From: Ambrosia x helenae
Taxonomy: Eukaryota; Streptophyta; Magnoliopsida; Asterales; Asteraceae
DNA length: 64,000 nucleotides
NCBI GenBank assembly: GCA_030844895.1
Contig: JAUTDX010000155.1
Coordinates: 248,001-312,000, forward strand
Direction: 5' to 3'
A program made the position numbers and the translations under genes. Each line of letters begins with the position of its first letter. Position 1 is the first letter of the stretch. Positions 11,646-23,999 of the stretch are shown here, in pieces. The notes beneath the pieces were generated by a model. It saw only the letters and a list, made by a program, of their open reading frames with translations. It was not told the DNA's origin and ran no database searches.

Positions 11646-14042
11646 TGTAACACCCCAACCGATGGCGGATACATCGGGATGTCACGTATTGATGATTGTT
11701 CAGTAGCTCATGGTAAATAATAAGTTTCAATAAATGATTTAAATAAATTACATACAATTGTTCTAATAATTTGTACATCAAAATGAAAAATACAAGCTAC
11801 GCATCTTCAAGCATTAACTCTAATCTCCGAGCATGTTATAACCTGAAACATGTTAAGTTTGAAAATATTTTGGGACAACAAAAATTGGTGAGAGTTACAT
11901 AGGTTTTGATAATTGAATAAAAATGTTGTACAATTCAAGTGTCATGGCAAGTCTAGTCCATATGTGAAAACATACTAGAAGTAAATCGAGTGCATAATCA
12001 ACCCTTGTGACTGTTATAATGTGGTACATCCCATACGCTCATGGTTCACTCGAATATGTTATGCGATAACAAACACCCACGCTACCTTTGTAGGAGGCAC
12101 GTATCCGGGTGGGATTGTCAGTCCAATAGATCTATCAATGTATACCGTCGGCTGATCAATGTTAATGATTATGCTAGAATTGTGCTTACCCTAGTCATGT
12201 TCAAGACATAATGCAACATAGAAAAACACATAGACACTTTGATGATTGAATTGCGTATAGAATGTTGTAACATGTTTCACCCAAAAAACGGTGATAAATA
12301 GAAAAGGGGCTATGTAAAACTCACCTTAGCAAAAGTGTTATATCTCTTAAAAAAATAGAATAGTGTGTTGCCCAAATATGCCAAGTATCACCCTATTAAT
12401 AAGGTAATAAATATGTCTAAGTCTATCTAGTCTACAAATATATTCTAGAGCTTCGAATTGGGGATAAGTGCTCGTTTGATTAATAATTAAAATGTTTGAT
12501 AATTGAGAGAAATTTAATAAATATATATAAAATTTGAATCAAAGATGGTCACAATAATGAGTTTAAAGTATAAAAATAATTTTTATAAAAGTATTTTCTT
12601 TAAAATAGAATATTAAATCTATTTATTTCAAATTGTCAAAATTTAACTTTAATATTTAAAAATACTAAAATTAAAGAATTATTAGATTAAAAATTATATT
12701 TCTGTTCCAAATAATCAGAAATAATTTATATTAAATTTTGGTACAAAAATATTGAAAAATGAATTTATTATGATTTATATATGATTAAAACTAACAAAAA
12801 TTGATTAAAAATATTAAATAAATGATTTTTCAGAAATAAAAATCATTTCAGAAAAGTTTATTGTTATAAAAACTCAGAATAATTTTTGTGGAAATTTATA
12901 AGATCGTTTTGATATTTTTATAGAATTTTATAAATAAAATAGAATAAACTTGATTTATTTATTATATATATTAAATAAATAAATTTTTGTAAACTAAAAA
13001 TTGTATGTTAAACTTTTTCACTAGATTAACACAAAATAATTTTTGTAGAATTTTTAAAAGAGTTTTAGTATTTTAAAATGAATTTTTAAAATACATGTAA
13101 TATATATTTAAAACTTGATTGTTTTTAATCAAACAAAACAAAAAGGAAAGAAGTGTTGCTGCCGTGGATCGAACCTGCGTGGGGCGGTTCAAGGACACCA
13201 GGCACAACCACTTGGTCTAGACCAGTGGTTGTGTTTGGTTTCAGTTCGTTAAAAATATAAGTATATGTACAGAAGTGTTCTTCCCCAATTAATAATAATC
13301 GAGCCCTAGTTTTTGCAATTGAACAAATCACACAACAATAACCCAATTAACCTTAGGGTTATTGTTGTGTGTATGCCGAACAACAAAACCCACTGAAGAA
13401 GTGATATTTACAATAACGAATTGAATACGATTGCTCAGTCAAAGCTCGAAGTCAAAACACGATAAAAAATTAAGAACAGTGGGATTGATTAAGAAATTGG
13501 GGGTTGAGAAAGAATGTTTGGCGAGTTGTGAATGTCCAGGGATGTCCAATTTATAGTGTTGGGGCTTGGATGATTGAATTGGTATGTTTGACCACGAATT
13601 GAATGGGTTTCGTCTAATTAAGTATAATTTGTTCGAATTAAAGATGATTGTATGTGTGTTTGACTCGCAATAGGCCGGAAATCACGATGACATGCCAATC
13701 CAGGAACAATTACGCGTTCAAATTTGTTATTTAAGGAAGATTGCTATCACAGTTGACTTTCCAAGTCAACTGTGAAGAACCAAAGTCATGTTAAATTAAT
13801 TATGAGCTGGGAATAAAACAAGAAGTTCGTGTAGATCAGATGGTTATGTGTGTGTGTATATGAACCCAAGCAATATTATTTTTGCAATTTATCCACATAT
13901 ATATGTATATTATATATATTTAATATTGTATTAGAGTTCCAAAGACGCCACAATAATAATTAAAATAATAATAATAACAATGAAACTTGACGTTTTATTT
14001 AAATTATTCATAACGTATAGATATTAAATTCGAAATGTTATA
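11646..14042 (-). repeat. 3' LTR of the gag-only Gypsy element
   Basis: 2,397 bases, TGTAACACC at the outer end. The inner terminus reads TGTTATA where the other LTR has TGTTACA, so the terminal dinucleotide is mutated. It lacks about 29 bases present in the partner LTR at 18651-18679. A tRNA-like segment lies at about 13160-13230. Confidence 0.9.
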
Positions 14043-14056
14043 GTCTCCCCTACTTT
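14043..14056 (-). promoter_or_regulatory. Polypurine tract of the gag-only element
   Basis: On the minus strand AAGTAGGGGAGACT directly precedes the 3' LTR. This is where plus-strand DNA synthesis would be primed. Confidence 0.75.
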
Positions 14057-14453
14057 TAGGAACTTCGTCCCGAAGTTAAAAGAAAAACACAAGGTTGAGG
14101 GTGATTGGGTAGAATTTGGGGCAACTGTGATTTGGAAATTCTTTTATTGGTAATAGGATAGTGGTTTCGGGTCGGGTAGGTGTGAGCTTTAAGAGTTGAA
14201 TTAGGTTCGTCTGACATCGCAAGGAGAGTAAAAATCTAGCAAAGTATTAAGTTTTAGGAGCCCTAAAAGAAAATGAGTTGATAGACTATAGAAGGACTAA
14301 ATGGACTACCAGGTAACTAGAGTTTACAATTAGTCGACTACCGAAAACCTTGATAAAATTTCACACTACCTTAATGTACCTGTAAATTTATGATTACGTT
14401 GCGGACCGCAATCACCAATTTACCTTACATTAGGGTTTTGTGTCCTTCTATGA

Positions 14454-14573
14454 CTCTACCGATTGTTGAGCAGGTTCGATAGTCTCCACCAGTCGTTGAG
14501 CAGGTTGTAGGGCCTCTCCCGACTGTTGGAAAGACATGATGACCTCTACCAATCGTTGAGTAGGTTGTTTGGT
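14454..14573 (-). repeat. Four 30-bp tandem repeats in the 3' internal region
   Basis: Four consecutive 30-base units of the form CTCTACCGATTGTTGAGCAG plus ten more bases lie between gag and the purine tract. On the minus strand the frame is open across all four and gives a 10-residue repeat with ST(I/V/T)GRG-like cores, but there is no evidence that it is translated. Confidence 0.75.
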
Positions 14574-14752
14574 AGTCAACTAATTGTTGTACAAGTAAGC
14601 AAGTATGATTTAAATATAGACATAGCAATTAGTTCACATTCAAACAAGCATGCATCCATATGTTATGATAATACTCGAATTTATTACTTGAATCAAAAGT
14701 GTCAATACATAGAATTAAAAGGCAGACATCATTCAAATGGTGGGGCTTGCTG

Positions 14753-15901
14753 TTAAGTAGCTGGAGGGTCTCTAGCGGGGTTATTTGGAGCAGCAAGGGC
14801 GTTTGTAGCAGGAATTCGACACGCATCCGCAAGATGCCCGTACCTTTGACAATTGGTACACTGACGGCAGGGCACTTGGGTTGGGTGGTGATACTGGCAG
14901 GTGTCACACTTAGGTTGGTTCCCGTTGTAACGTTTCTTGTTGGGTGGGACAGTAGTGTCTATTGCAAAATTCCTGACCTTACACTTTCCGTTGGTTGAGG
15001 CCTCAGTTTTGATTTCAACGGCAGGTTGGGGAGTATCCTTCGCAACAGTTTTCTTTTCCCCTTTCTGAGTCAGGGTTCCTGCCTTCACATGATTATCTGT
15101 TAGGGTGGCCGCCAAACGTTTTGCTTCCTCCAAAGTAGCAGGGTTCCTTCCCCACACCGTGTCTTGAATCTGCATCGGTAAGCCACCAATGTATATTTCG
15201 ATCGCAATAGGCAAGGGGGTGACCTTGTGTGGTAGCAGTAGACTAAGTTCGTGAAAACGAGTGTTGTAGGCAAGGTTTTCTCCACTATCTTGAGCAAGAT
15301 CATGAAACTCATCTTCCAGCTTCTTGATTTCATTACGAGGGCAGAACTCTGCCTTCATAATGTCTTTAGCTTGATCCCAAGTTAAGGTCAGTGCAGCTTC
15401 AGCTCCGCGGGTGCGCTTTTCTTCATTCCACCAAGTGAGTGCTCGTTTGTGAAGAACACTCATGGCATAACGGACCTTTAAGTTATCGGGACACTCACTG
15501 TTAATGAAGGTATTCTCAATGCCCTCGAACCATTGTAGAAGTCCTGTAGCTCCTTCTTCTCCACTGAACTTAGGGGGATTACATGAATTAAAGTGCTTGA
15601 GAGTGCAGGCTGGAAGACCATTCCCGTTCCCGTTGTGGTTTCCATTACCGTTCCCGTTTCCATGACTGTTTCTATTGCCGTTTCCGTTCATCTGGATGAC
15701 TTGAGCCAGTAAGTTAGGAACCAGAGTCGCAATTTGCTGCGCCATTTGTTGAGAAATGATCGCAGCCAGTTGGGCATCAACACCATTGTTGTTGTTGTTA
15801 TTGTTGTTGTTGTTGTGGTTAGCGTCGTGATTGTTATTGTTGCTATTTCCTTCCTCATGATTACCACCATTGTTATTGCGAGTACTGCGACGTGGAGGCA
15901 T
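14753..15901 (-). CDS. gag: Gag polyprotein of the gag-only Gypsy element
   Basis: Forms the capsid of the cytoplasmic virus-like particle and binds RNA. I chose the start MPPRRSTRNNN at 15901, typical for Tekay/Del-like gag, rather than the upstream ATG at 15919. An Asn-rich low-complexity N-terminus precedes a retrotransposon-gag domain (LLQWFEGIENTF through LAYNTRFHEL). A cysteine/histidine segment is followed by a CX2CX4HX4C knuckle (CTNCQRYGHLADAC). The protein ends about 20 residues after the knuckle with an ordinary stop, where an autonomous element would continue into protease and RT. The frame is intact at about 382 codons. Confidence 0.9.
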   Translation of the reverse strand: MPPRRSTRNNNGGNHEEGNSNNNNHDANHNNNNNNNNNNGVDAQLAAIISQQMAQQIATLVPNLLAQVIQMNGNGNRNSHGNGNGNGNHNGNGNGLPACTLKHFNSCNPPKFSGEEGATGLLQWFEGIENTFINSECPDNLKVRYAMSVLHKRALTWWNEEKRTRGAEAALTLTWDQAKDIMKAEFCPRNEIKKLEDEFHDLAQDSGENLAYNTRFHELSLLLPHKVTPLPIAIEIYIGGLPMQIQDTVWGRNPATLEEAKRLAATLTDNHVKAGTLTQKGEKKTVAKDTPQPAVEIKTEASTNGKCKVRNFAIDTTVPPNKKRYNGNQPKCDTCQYHHPTQVPCRQCTNCQRYGHLADACRIPATNALAAPNNPARDPPAT

Positions 15902-16413
15902 GATCTGTAAGAGACACAATGAAATGAATGAGGTTATATAAGGAATGTAATCATTTATTCATTTAATTAAAACGAATAAACGAAAACGTTGACTTATCAA
16001 AGATTCCAGATTCTAATAACATAGTGAAGACATGCTTTAGCCTATAAGTGAACACTCATCCCGAGAATTCCCAGGTAGGCATCCGGGTCCCTCGTCTGAT
16101 TGGGATATATGCGTAATGCCAGCCTAGACAGAAGACCCAGAATACAGGCGTTCACCCTTCCAGATTGCACATGTTCGTTATTAAAAACTAGAACTTCGAT
16201 GAGATCTCAAGGTGGTTCAGGCTAAGCCTGAGGAATTTGTCCTATTAGTCTAAGAGTAGATCCAGTGATGGAGAGTAATCTTCTTGTAAGGATGAAAGTA
16301 GGGATAAGAAGTAGGAGGGAGATAGAGAATAGAAAGTAAAAGAAGCGAGTACTGGTTAAATCCTATGGTTATAGACTAGATTATTTTTCTAATAACCTAA
16401 TTCCCTATAACCA
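15902..16413 (-). other. 5' leader of the gag-only element
   Basis: About 510 bases between primer site and gag. No ORF of note. It would carry the packaging signal by analogy with other retrotransposons. Confidence 0.5.
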
Positions 16414-16427
16414 TGGCTCTGATACCA
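16414..16427 (-). promoter_or_regulatory. Primer binding site, tRNA-iMet type
   Basis: On the minus strand TGGTATCAGAGCCA lies three bases inside the 5' LTR end. It is the usual plant retrotransposon site complementary to the 3' end of initiator tRNA-Met. Confidence 0.88.
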
Positions 16428-16430
16428 ATC

Positions 16431-18857
16431 TGTAACACCCCAACCGATGGCGGAAACATCGGAATGTCACGTATTGATGATTGTTCAGTAGCTCATGGTA
16501 AATAATAAGTTTCAATAAATGATTTAAATAAATTACATACAATTGTTCTTAGAATTTGTACATCAAAATGAAAAATACAAGCTACGCATCTTCAAGCATT
16601 AACTCTAATCTCCGAGCATGTTATAACCTGAAACATGTTAAGTTTGAAAATATCTTGGGTCAACAAAAGTTGGTGAGAGTTACATAGGTTTTGATAATTG
16701 AATAAAAATGTTGTACAATTTAAGTGTCATGGCAAGTCTAGTCCATATGTGAAAACATACTAGAAGTAAATCGAGTGCATAATCAACCCTTGTGACTGTT
16801 ATAATGTGGTACATCCCATACGCTCATGGTTCACTCGAATATGTTATGCGAAAACAAACACCCACGCTACCTTTGTAGGAGGCACGTATCCGGGTGGGAT
16901 TGTCAGTCCAATAGATCTATCAATGTATACCGTCGGCTGATCAATGTTAATGATTATGCTAGAATTATGCTTACCCTAGTCATGTTCAAGACATAATGCA
17001 ACATAGAAAAACACATAGACACTTTGATGATTGAATTGCATATAGAATGTTGTAACATGTTTCACCCCAAAAACGGTGATAAATAGAAAAGGGGCTATGT
17101 AAAACTCACTTTAGCAAAAGTGTTATATCTCTTAAAAAAAATAGAATAGTGTGTTGCCTAAATATGCCAAGTATCACCCTATAAATAAGGTAATAAATAT
17201 GTCTAAGTCTATCTAGTCTACAAATATATTCTAGAGCTTCGAATTGGGGATAAGTGCTCGTTTGATTAATAATTAAAATGTTTGATAATTGAGAGAAATT
17301 TAATAAATAAATATAAAATTTGAATCAAAGATGGTCACAATAATGAGTTTAAAGTATAAAAATAATTTTTATAAAATTATTTTCTTTAAAATAGAATATT
17401 AAATCTATTTATTTCAAATTGTCAAAATTTAACTTTTATATTTAAAAATACTAAAATTAAAGAATTATTAGATTAAAAATTATATTTCTGTTCCAAATAA
17501 TCAGAAATAATTTATATAAAATTTTGGTACAAAAATATTGAAAAATGAATTTATTATGATTTATCTATGATTAAAATTAACAAAAATTGATTAAAAATAT
17601 TAAATAAATGATTTTTCAGAAATAAAAATCATTTCAGAAAAGTTTATTGTTATAAAAACTCAGAATATTTTTTGTGGAAATTTATAAGATCGTTTTGATA
17701 TTTTTATAGAATTTTATAAATAAAATAGAATAAACTTGATTTATTTATTAAATATATTAAATAAATAAATTTTTGTAAACTAAAAATTGTATGTTAAACT
17801 TTTTCACTAGATTAACACAAAATAATTTTTGTAGAATTTTTAAAAGAGTTTTAGTATTTTAAAATGAATTTTTAAAATACATGTAATATATATTTAAAAC
17901 TTGATTGTTTTTAATCAAACAAAACAAAAAGGAAAGAAGTGTTGCTGCCGTGGATCGAACCTGCGTGGGCCGGTTCAAGGACACCAGGCACAACCACTTG
18001 GTCTAGACCAGTGGTTGTGTTTGGTTTCAGTTCGTTAAAAATATAAGTATATGTACAGAAGTGTTCTTCCCCAATTAATAATAATCGAGCCCTAGATTTT
18101 GCAATTGAACAAATCACACAACAATAACCCAATTAACCTTAGGGTTATTGTTGTGTGTATGCCGAACAACAAAACCCACTGAAGAAGTGATATTTACAAT
18201 AACGAATTGAATACGATTGCTCAGTCAAAGCTCGAAGTCAAAACACGATAAAAAATTAAGAACAGTGGGATTGATTAAGAAATTGGGGGTTGAGAAAGAA
18301 TGTTTGGCGAGTTGTGAATGTCCAGGGATGTCCAATTTATAGTGTTGGGGCTTGGATGATTGAATTGGTATGTTTGACCACGAATTGAATGGGTTTCGTC
18401 TAATTAAGTATAATTTGTTCGAATTAAAGATGATTGTATGTGTGTTTGACTCGCAATAGGCCGGAAATCACGATGACATGCCAATCCAGGAACAATTACG
18501 CGTTCAAATTTGTTATTTAAGGAAGATTGCTATCACAGTTGACTTTCCAAGTCAACTGTGAAGAACCAAAGTCATGTTAAATTAATTATGAGCTGGGAAT
18601 AAAACAAGAAGTTCGTGTAGATCAGATGGTTATGCGTGTGTGTATATGAACCGGCTTGGGGCGCGGGTTCGAGTCCCGGCCCAAGCAATATTATTTTTGC
18701 AATTTATCCACATATATATGTATATTATATATATTTAATATTGTATTAGGGTTCCAAAGACGCCACAATAATAATTAAAATAATAATAATAACAATGAAA
18801 CTTGACGTTTTATTTAAATTATTCGTAACGTATAGATATTAAATGCGAAATGTTACA
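16431..18857 (-). repeat. 5' LTR of the gag-only Gypsy element
   Basis: 2,427 bases, TGTAACACC to TGTTACA. It carries a 29-base GC-rich tRNA-like hairpin segment (18651-18679) that is missing from the other LTR. The region 18616-18687 reads A-box-like then GGTTCGAGTCC on the plus strand. Confidence 0.92.
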
Positions 18858-18862
18858 AAATT

Positions 18863-18978
18863 GGGCGGGGCTGGAGTCCTCCTCGCACCCCTTATGAGGA
18901 GTTGTAGCAGAGTATTGATGGTTATGAGTTAGATATCAGTGGTCGATCATTAGAGGTACAATCAGTAGAAGGTGTCGG
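18863..18978 (+). other. Coding-like host fragment split by two insertions
   Basis: Joining 11608-11645, 18863-18978 and 24201 onward across the TSDs gives one reading frame. It runs from TWIAEGSMCSRE through WSPPRTPYEEL, an in-frame TAG, then SIDGYELDISGRSLEVQ to a stop near 24249. I do not recognise the protein. It may be an old exon or the body of another repeat. Confidence 0.35.
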
Positions 18979-19661
18979 CAGTGGCGGATCCATGATTTTT
19001 TTCCTATGGGTTCCTTTTTTTTTGCGTGTTTAAATTTTCACGTCCATACTTTAGAAGTTTGGGCCGGGTCGGCTCACCGGTCACCGAACATAATAATGAC
19101 CTTAATTTTAAATCAAATTTCCATCGTATGAGTATTCGCGTTAGAAACAAAAAATGAAAGAAAGTTTACCTTAATTTTAAACCAAATATCGCCTACAAAT
19201 ATCCTCTACGCGGTATGTTATAGCGTCGAGTGTACAAATCCACTTAAAATATCACAGCAGATCTGTATCCTTCATCTTCCTAATGTATATCATAATAAAA
19301 TGTGCATATAGTTGTTGGAGATTAGGCATTGAGCCAAGGAAACTAAATTGAATTTCCATTTAATTTCCCTAGATTCACTTCGTGATATAAACATACTATA
19401 TCACAAAAACAAAAATCATAAATGGAGATAGTTTGATTCCAGAAGTTATAAACAACAAAATAAAGCTATCGGTTTATCACAGCAAAAAATCATAAACTAG
19501 AACAGTAAATGAATAATAAAGGAAATGAATAATAATGATAATAATAATAAGCTCTCTGAATCAAATCAATGATTACAAGCTAATAACATCAGAAAGCATA
19601 AACTAAAACAGTAAATGAATAATAAAGGAAATGATGAATAATAATGATAATAATAATAATA

Positions 19662-20120
19662 ATTTTTTTTTTTTTGCCATCAACCACTGATATCATTAAA
19701 ACAAAATACGAAAGTTACATTACAATAGAAGGTAGACGGGCAACAAGCTGCGCCGCCACCCCTTTTTGAATAGCGAAACCTAGTCTACCAAAGACAAATC
19801 CTTGCCCCTCCACCACCCGACCCTCCTCCTCACTCATATCCCCTGTGATTGATATTAGTACCAAAAACCCCTGCAACCCTCCTCGTCACTCACCACCGAA
19901 GACCACCGCCCCTGTCTTTAAACTACAACCTCCACCACCCGACCCACCTCCGTCACCTAAAAAAACCAACCAGACCCACACCGGAAACCATCCATCCCGT
20001 CGAACCCATCCCTACCCGTACCATATGTCCATATCCACCGGCCACCAACATTAACCGCCCGACACAACAACCACCTCACAGTCTCACAGCCCCGTCTCTA
20101 CCTGTTCCAGAGCTTACAGA
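19662..20120 (-). mobile_element. Possible poly-A tailed retroposon remnant
   Basis: Read on the minus strand, a sequence ends in AATGATATCAGTGGTTGATG followed by an A run (19662-19676) and AAT repeats. This is the form of a LINE or retroposon 3' end that inserted into an AAT-rich site. No RT motif is seen in it, and the 5' limit is uncertain. Confidence 0.4.
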
Positions 20121-20457
20121 CCCAAACCAAAACTCCACCCGAACTAAATTATACAGGGTCTATTGTGATTTCGTGCCGTTTAGTTTCCGAGAACCTATAA
20201 CGGCTAGTTTTTGGTTTCAAAATCAATCCCGGAAACATATTGTTTTTTTTTTTTTCTCGGAAACTTTTTTTAAATTTGGGAACTCCTTTTTTATTTTGGT
20301 CCTTTTTGGTTTCTCGGAAACGGTATTCCAAACCGGGGCCCATCTATTGTTCGGAAACAGTATTTCAAGCCGAAAACTCCTTTTTGGATTTCTCGTAATC
20401 AGTATTTCAAACTTTTCAATAGTCACTTTGGTCCCTTTAATAATTATAAATAATTAC

Positions 20458-20460
<3 letters not shown>

Positions 20461-20531
<71 letters not shown>
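20461..20531. repeat. ATA trinucleotide microsatellite
   Basis: About 23 uninterrupted ATA/AAT repeats immediately precede the RT pseudogene. A shorter run (about 23772-23782) lies just after it, which may mark the insertion site or tail of that element. Confidence 0.95.
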
Positions 20532-20532
<1 letters not shown>

Positions 20533-20668
20533 GAGTAAGGAGTTATGGGGGGTCCCACTTAGAGGGGGGCAACTTGTGGTTGCTACCCTCATCGTCTAGT
20601 AAAGGATTTTTGCTCGCTGGTTTCTTTGCCCCCCAACTCATCTCGAGTTCGGTTGTTAGCATTCGCAC

Positions 20669-23600
20669 ATGGCTCCTGCCAGGAAGGCCCGTAATGTCAA
20701 GTCTGGAGGTCCTGCGCAGGGTTCTGTTAGTGGTTTAAGGGCCTGCCCCTTTAAACATTTTCACGATTGTAAAGATGGTAAACCGGGGTTTGGCGGATTT
20801 TTCCGCCTTCTGGAACACATGCAAAGCACTCACCTCAAGACAGAAAACCGAAAGGTATCCATGAAGGAGGCTATCTCGAAGGATCTGGACCTTTTTTTTT
20901 GATGTTGGGGAAGTTCTCAAGGCAGGAGATAAATGGTTATGTGGGAGGTGCATGGTGATGCATGCTCTCAGTAGGGGATGCAAGCATGACAATGAGGTTG
21001 TATCGTTCGCCATGGCCTTGGGAGATGTCGAAGATTTCATTGTTGGGATACGGAAGCCATTTCAAGCAGTAAACGACGCAAACCCACGTCACCCAACCAG
21101 GATGGTTGGAGATGTTTCCCTCCTCGAGCGTGTTTTTTTCCCTCCCTATTCAAACTGTTAAAAGCATTCCCCCCCGTTGTCGTCTGATGTTCGCTCAAGT
21201 GTTAACAGGTGCCTTACGCAAAGTGGTTGCGTCACCAGGCTCGGTTGACAATCAGGTCCAATTGCTATTGCTTCCGCGGTTAACCCTGAGGGTGGTCAGA
21301 CCGTCCTCCAGACAAGAGCGAAGATCAGGGAACAGGAAATCTCTGCAGTGTAGTAGCATCATGTAAGCGCTTGCAGTATGGAAAGATGGGTCTGGGTTTA
21401 CGGTCTTGGTCTCTTCCCTCTTGGATAGCGTGGGGGAGGTTGGGGTACCTAGGGAAAAAGTCAGAAGGGAAGAGGACGATGAAAGAGAACCTAATATAAA
21501 GCAATGTCTTCGAAAAGTCAGGGATGGGCATTTCACGGCGGCGGTTAAGGTTTTGTGCTCCAGTGGGGTTGCCCCTCTATGTGAATCGACCATGAAAGCC
21601 CTCATTGATAAACACCCTGTGATGCCGCCTCCATCCTTCCCTTCTAGCCCTATCGCCTCACCCGCTTTATCTATAGATGGGGATTATGTGCTCAAATGTA
21701 TCCAATCTTTCCCTAAAGGGACGTCTTGCGGCAGGGACGGGATACGGGCCCAACACCTGTTGGATGCTATTGGTGGCGAAGGCTCGGTGACTTCCTCGGG
21801 TTTTCTCGGGGCCATTACTGAAGTCGTCAACTTATGGCTTGGGGGAGCCTGCCCTAAGACACTTGCTGAGTTTGTTGCCTCGGCCCCCTCACCCCCTTAT
21901 TGAAGCCCGATAATGGAATTCGACCTATTGCTGTGGGGGCATTTGGTGAAGGTTGGTTTCTAAGGTGGCAATGAAGAAGGTTGGGAAAGACATTGCCCAG
22001 TACCTGGGGGACTTTCAATTTGGAGTTGGGGTACCAAATGGGGCGGAGGCGGTGCTTCATAGTGCCAACAGGTTCCTCAACTCTTTTCATGCGGATGGTT
22101 CATTGGCTTTGCTTACAGTAGACTTCTCCAATGCCTTCAACATGCTCGACCGCACAGCCTTTCTCCAAGAAGTTCACCAGCGATGCCCGTCTATCTATCC
22201 GTGGGTCCAGTTCCTTTACGCCCAGCCTGCTAGGCTGTATGTGGGTAATGATTGTATTGGGGCTACTACCGGAGTACAGCAAGGAGATCCTTTGGGGCCC
22301 CTTCTCTTTGCTCTTGCCTTACACCCCCTTATCATGCGGGTTCAGGAACACTGTAACCTCCCGTTTCATGCTTGGTATTTGGATGATGGGACGATTATAG
22401 GCAACGCAGCTGAGGTTGCTAAGGCTTTAGACATTATCAATGTGCATGGCCATCTCTAGGGCTTCATCTCAATATTAAGAAAACAGAGGTCTTTTGACCG
22501 ACGTGTGACGGACTGAAAGTTCAGGACGGGCTTTTCCCGAGAGGGATTGGTAGACCAGAGAGGGGGGTTAAGCTCCTTGGTGGGGCTGTTAGCCGAGATC
22601 CTATCTTTATTGGGGAGTTGGCAGGGCGGCGGGCTACGGCTGTGGTTGACCTTATGAAACTCCTGCCCCGCCTTAGGGATCCCCAAAGTGAACTCCTGCT
22701 GCTCAGGTCATGCATGGGGGTCGCTAAGTTACTTTTTGGGTTACGAACTTGTCAACCCCACTTGATGGTGAATGCGGTATCCCTTTTCGATGATGGCCTC
22801 CGGGAGGCTATTGAAGATATAGTTGTGTGTGGTGGCCCCTTCTTCGGGGACCTCCAGTGGCGCTTGGCATCCTTGCCGATGCGTTTAGGTGGTTTGGGCC
22901 TCCTTTCAGCTCGAGATGTTGGGGTTTATGCCTTTGTCGCGTCTAGAGCTCAGTCTTGGAAACTTCAGGATCATATCCTTCGAAATAGTGGGGTCATCGG
23001 GCTAGACCCCGACTATCAACAGGCGCTTGAACGCTTAAATGTCTATCTCTCGGACTTTGATATTGGCGGTTTTTCTAGTAAGGATACCGCCCCCTCAAAG
23101 CCACAAAAAACTTTGGCGAATGCTCTATTTAGCAAAACTGCTCAAAGCCTGGGAGAAGTTTTTGAGTTGTCCTCCCGCCAGAAGGCGGTGATTGAATGCC
23201 TAAAGGGTCCTCATGCGCAGGATTTTTTGACTGTTATTCCGATTGAGGGTTGGGGTCAATGCATGTCCGCAGTAGAGTACAGGGCTATACTCAAGTACCG
23301 GTTGATGATACCTATGTATCCGGAAGATGAGACATGCCCCATCTGCCGTAAAGCTTGCATGGATAAATATGGGGAGCACGCAATCCATTGCAAAGAGCTC
23401 CCTGGGTTCAAATACCGGCATGACTGGGTGAGAGATGTTTTGTGGGATATCCTAAGAAGAGCTGGGATTTCCGCAAAAAAGGAGGCCCCTGTAAATTTTC
23501 TCACAGACCCTGCGGAAGGGAGATCTACCCTGCGACCAGCAGATCTGCTTGTCTTTGGTTGGGAAAGGGGGAAACATGCTTGCGTGGACCTCACAGGGGT

Positions 23601-23775
23601 ATCTCCTTTGGTTGGGTTAAGGGAAACAAGGTTTGTAGCTGGGCTAGCATCGAGAAAAGCGGAATCGAAGAAAGTAGATAAGCATGCTAAAGCTTGTGCA
23701 GAGAACCAACATGTCTTTATCCCTTTGGCCTTTGATACCTTTGGCTCCCTAGCACCAGAAGCTATTCGTTTATAA
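20669..23775 (+). pseudogene. Reverse transcriptase with zinc-ribbon-like and RLE-like C-terminus (decayed)
   Basis: A single ancestral ORF of about 1,000 codons is now broken by at least four frameshifts. The start is MAPARKARN at 20669. The N-terminus has a C/H-rich segment (CPFKHFHDC, HMQSTH) and CGRCMVMH, possibly zinc fingers. RT motifs follow: FPKGTSCGRDGIRAQHLLD, VDFSNAFNMLDR (motif A), GVQQGDPLGPLLFAL (motif B), WYLDDGTIIG (motif C with LDD), HLNIKKTEVF (motif D) and VKLLGG (motif E). The C-terminus has CPICRKAC...YGEHAIHC, then RPADLLVFGWERG and CVDLTG, which resemble the CCHC plus restriction-like endonuclease arrangement of R2-type non-LTR elements. I know similar proteins as uncharacterised RT-domain proteins in plants. 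The endonuclease assignment is inference. Confidence 0.78.
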
Positions 23776-23999
23776 TAATAATCGAAATAGAAACTTACAT
23801 ATCGATAGAGATGGATGAGAGGAGGCGGCCGGAGGACAGACGGGAGAAGGTTGGATTGGGTTTGGGTTGGAGAGGACTTTGGAGGTGATGGTTGGGTTGT
23901 GTCTGTCAGTTTGTTTAGATTTAGAAGGAAGAGTTGGTTTGGGTATACAAACCCTAGGTTTTGAAAAAAAAATAGAAATGAAACAAAAAAAAGCGCGCC

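Larger units (their letters stand above)
11646..18857 (-). mobile_element. Gag-only (non-autonomous) Ty3/Gypsy LTR retrotransposon
   Basis: A complete element of 7,212 bases on the minus strand. TSD AAATT flanks it exactly (11641-11645 and 18858-18862). The 5' LTR is 16431-18857 and the 3' LTR is 11646-14042. The primer site, gag and purine tract are in the expected order. The internal region is only 2.4 kb and encodes gag alone; protease, RT, RNase H and integrase are absent. Such an element needs proteins from a relative to move. LTR similarity is high, suggesting fairly recent insertion. It belongs to the same family as the solo LTR at 6767. Confidence 0.93.

Noticed and set aside
18616..18690. 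Possible tRNA gene
   Set aside because: It has B-box and some A-box resemblance but no complete cloverleaf; it is part of an LTR.
19849..20538. 229-codon plus-strand frame ending in a long Ile run
   Set aside because: The Ile run is the ATA microsatellite and the rest is low-complexity; it overlaps a minus-strand retroposon remnant.
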